Origin: DAOTVC01 sp034437215
Lineage (GTDB): Bacteria; Chloroflexota; Anaerolineae; B4-G1; SLSP01
Direction of reading: 5' to 3'
Length of the DNA: 14,496 nt
NCBI GenBank assembly: GCA_034437215.1
Contig: DAOTVC010000011.1
Coordinates: 1 to 14,496 of the forward strand
Shown: piece by piece, positions 12,623 to 14,496 of the stretch
Layout of the letters: each line of letters starts with the position of its first letter
How positions within the stretch are numbered: the first letter of the stretch is position 1
Notes under the pieces: model-generated
Told to the model about the DNA's origin: nothing
The model's database searches: none
What the model saw: the letters and a program-made list of their open reading frames with translations, nothing else
Position numbers and translations under genes: made by a program

Positions 12623-14496
12623 ATGCGTCGCATTGGGATAGCTATTCTGTTAGTTGCGACTCTGCTGCTGGGGGCCTGTGGCGGTCAAGAGACCGTCGCT
12701 CCCCCCCAAACGGAGCCAACTGAAACGCCACAGATAGAAACAGCGGAAGACCCGGTGTCAAGTGACGGCGTCTCTCTACCCGCAGTCAATCCGCTGGACC
12801 TGAGTGGTGACGTGGTCACCGCAGGCAGCTCCACGGTCTTCCCGCTTGCGGAAGCCATGGCTGCTCGCTTCCAGGATGAGGGCTTCTCCGGCCAGATCAC
12901 CATCGACTCCATCGGCTCCGGTGGCGGCTATGAGCGCTTCTGCGTGACGGGCGAGACCGACGTCTCCAACGCCAGCCGACCCATCAAGGACTCGGAGGTG
13001 GCCTCGTGTCGGGAGATCGGGCGCGAGCCCATCCCCTTCAAGGTGGGCACCGACGCCCTGGCGGTCACCGTGAGTCAGGAGAACGACTTCGTGGAGGACG
13101 TCACCTTTGCCGAGCTGGCCATGATCTTCGGGGAAGCCGATACGTGGGCGGACGTGCGGTCAGACTGGCCCGCCGAACCCATCGTGCGCTACATCCCCGG
13201 TACGGACAGCGGGACCTTCGACTTCTTCGTGGAAGAGGTTTTTGATAAGAACGAAGAGCCGATCCTGGCTGCGTCCAACACCAACCTCTCTGAGGACGAC
13301 AACGTGCTCGTCCAGGGCATCCAGGGCAGCCCCTACGCAGTGGGCTTCTTCGGCTACGCTTACTACTCCGAGAACAGCGACGTGCTGAAGATCCTCGACA
13401 TCGAAGGCGTCGAACCATCAGCAGCTTCGGTGGACAGCGGTGACTACCCGTTAGCCCGCCCCCTCTTCATCTACTCTGATGCGGAAATCATACAGTCCAA
13501 ACCGCAGGTGGCCGGTTACATCAACTTCTTCTTGACCTACGTCAACGAGGAAATCACCGACGTCGGCTACTTCCCCGCCAGTGCCGAGGTTCTCAATGAC
13601 GCCAGGCAGAACTGGCTGGATGCCATGGGTCAGGAGATAGAGACAAGCGCAGAAGAAGCTGGGGAAGAAGTTGCCAGTGTAGATGGGATCTTGCCTGAGG
13701 TCAACCCGCTGGACCTGAGTGGTGACGTGGTCACCGCAGGCAGCTCCACGGTCTTCCCGCTTGCGGAAGCCATGGCTGCTCGCTTCCAGGATGAGGGCTT
13801 CTCCGGACAGATCACCATCGACTCCATCGGCTCCGGCGGCGGCTATGAGCGCTTCTGCGTGGCCGGCGAGACCGACGTCTCCAACGCCAGCCGTCCCATC
13901 AAGGACTCCGAGGTGGAATCCTGCCGGGAGATCGGCCGCGAGCCGATCCCCTTCAAGGTGGGCACCGACGCCTTAGCGGTCACCGTGAGTCAGGAGAACG
14001 ACTTCGTGGAGGACGTCACCTTTGAAGAGTTGGCGCTGATCTTCGGGGAAGCCGAGACGTGGGCGGACGTGCGGTCAGACTGGCCCGCCGAACCCATCGT
14101 GCGCTACATCCCCGGCACCGACAGCGGCACCTTTGACTTCTTCGTGGAAGAGGTCTTCGACGAGAACGAGGAACCCATCCTGGGCGCCTCCAACAACAAC
14201 CTCTCGGAAGACGACAACGTGCTCGTCCAGGGCATCCAGGGCAGCCCCTACGCAGTGGGCTTCTTCGGCTACGCTTACTACTCCGAGAACAGCGACGTAC
14301 TGAAGATCCTCGACATCGAAGGCGTCGAACCATCAGCAGCTTCGGTGGACAGCGGTGACTACCCGCTGGCCCGCCCCCTCTTCATCTACTCTGACGCGGA
14401 GATCATGCAGTCCAAACCGCAGGTCGCTGGCTACATCAACTTCTTCTTGACCTACGTCAACGAGGAGATCACCGACGTCGGCTACTTCCCCGCCAG
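12623..14496 (+). CDS. pstS: Tandem double-domain PstS phosphate-binding lipoprotein; 3' end outside window
   Basis: The frame is open from ATG 12623 to the window edge (624 codons seen). AGGAGG (12607-12612) lies 10 bp before the ATG. The N-terminus is a lipoprotein signal with lipobox LGAC, C19 being the lipidated residue, followed by a Pro/Thr/Glu-rich tether (20-52). Domain 1 (about 53-335) and domain 2 (from about 358 on) are both PstS-type phosphate-binding proteins. Domain 1 carries GSST (68-71), GSGGGYERFC (98-107), ETDVSNASRP with D113, S118 and R119, and GTDSGT (193-198). Every one recurs 305 residues later. An acidic linker (336-360) joins them. Over the 262 residues visible in both domains I count 9 differences. 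Ordinary PstS has one such domain. The gene would deliver phosphate to a PstCAB transporter not seen here. A cysteine pair in each domain (C107/C129 and C412/C434) could form disulphides. More repeats could follow beyond the edge. Confidence 0.88.
   Translation, partial: MRRIGIAILLVATLLLGACGGQETVAPPQTEPTETPQIETAEDPVSSDGVSLPAVNPLDLSGDVVTAGSSTVFPLAEAMAARFQDEGFSGQITIDSIGSGGGYERFCVTGETDVSNASRPIKDSEVASCREIGREPIPFKVGTDALAVTVSQENDFVEDVTFAELAMIFGEADTWADVRSDWPAEPIVRYIPGTDSGTFDFFVEEVFDKNEEPILAASNTNLSEDDNVLVQGIQGSPYAVGFFGYAYYSENSDVLKILDIEGVEPSAASVDSGDYPLARPLFIYSDAEIIQSKPQVAGYINFFLTYVNEEITDVGYFPASAEVLNDARQNWLDAMGQEIETSAEEAGEEVASVDGILPEVNPLDLSGDVVTAGSSTVFPLAEAMAARFQDEGFSGQITIDSIGSGGGYERFCVAGETDVSNASRPIKDSEVESCREIGREPIPFKVGTDALAVTVSQENDFVEDVTFEELALIFGEAETWADVRSDWPAEPIVRYIPGTDSGTFDFFVEEVFDENEEPILGASNNNLSEDDNVLVQGIQGSPYAVGFFGYAYYSENSDVLKILDIEGVEPSAASVDSGDYPLARPLFIYSDAEIMQSKPQVAGYINFFLTYVNEEITDVGYFPA
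12794..13581 (+). repeat. Intragenic PstS repeat, copy 1
   Basis: This segment aligns without gaps to 13709-14496, an offset of exactly 915 bp (305 codons). The first 98 bp (12794-12891) are identical in both copies. Differences cluster in the middle, and long stretches near 13303-13383 are again unchanged. Copy 1 is completed by the linker up to about 13699. Confidence 0.92.
13709..14496 (+). repeat. Intragenic PstS repeat, copy 2 (runs to window edge)
   Basis: The second copy of the 915-bp unit, in frame with copy 1 and cut by the window end. Substituted residues relative to copy 1 include T109A, A127E, K-to-E and A-to-G in the segment after GTDSGT, and I-to-M near YSDAEI. All phosphate-contact motifs are kept. 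Confidence 0.92.

Overview
The window looks like a piece of a chromosome from a Chloroflexota bacterium (Anaerolineae or Caldilineae-like). This is an inference. It rests on the moderately high GC of the core genes, the style of the large multi-pass histidine kinase (FFPDGRF and VLINRGLVYG segments), the PstS type with GSGGGYERFC and ETDVSNASRPI motifs, and a SecB-like gene that stands only beside a toxin-antitoxin pair. No rRNA or tRNA gene is present to confirm it.

Left part, 1-2882, is accessory DNA. It opens with the 3' end of an Eco57I/TaqI-type adenine methyltransferase whose composition jumps inside the gene, from about 45% to about 70% GC near position 540. Next comes a compact three-gene toxin-antitoxin-chaperone (TAC) operon: HigB/Gp49-like toxin, HigA-like antitoxin with a long C-terminal tail, and SecB-like chaperone. 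It has a consensus-like promoter and a perfect 16-bp palindrome at the predicted transcription start. The operon ends against a 5'-truncated NudC (NADH pyrophosphatase) remnant, which looks like the scar where the accessory DNA joined the chromosome.

Middle part, 2883-9240, holds a YjbQ-family gene on the plus strand and a convergent minus-strand signalling cassette. In transcription order the cassette is a single-domain CheY-like regulator, a GAF-PAS class III adenylate cyclase, and a 949-residue membrane histidine kinase with GAF, PAS, HisKA and HATPase domains. A perfect 24-bp palindrome lies between the cassette's promoter and its first gene. Upstream of that promoter are two adjacent 162-bp elements whose four ends all read TGACT-N3-CTGAA, each bordered by GTAA.

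Right part, 9241-14496, holds a flavin reductase-like gene, then a phosphate-starvation locus. That locus is a PhoB/PhoP-type regulator overlapping a PhoR-type kinase by ATGA, an array of TTAA-like hexamers repeated every 11 bp (probable Pho box), and a lipoprotein gene holding two nearly identical PstS domains in one reading frame. This last gene runs off the window. The simplest reading is that the PhoR/PhoB pair senses phosphate limitation and activates the double PstS gene through the 11-bp array; pstCAB would be expected beyond the window.

The items most worth attention are the tandem PstS fusion with its Pho array, the TAC operon with a candidate chaperone-addiction tail, and the paired 162-bp elements.
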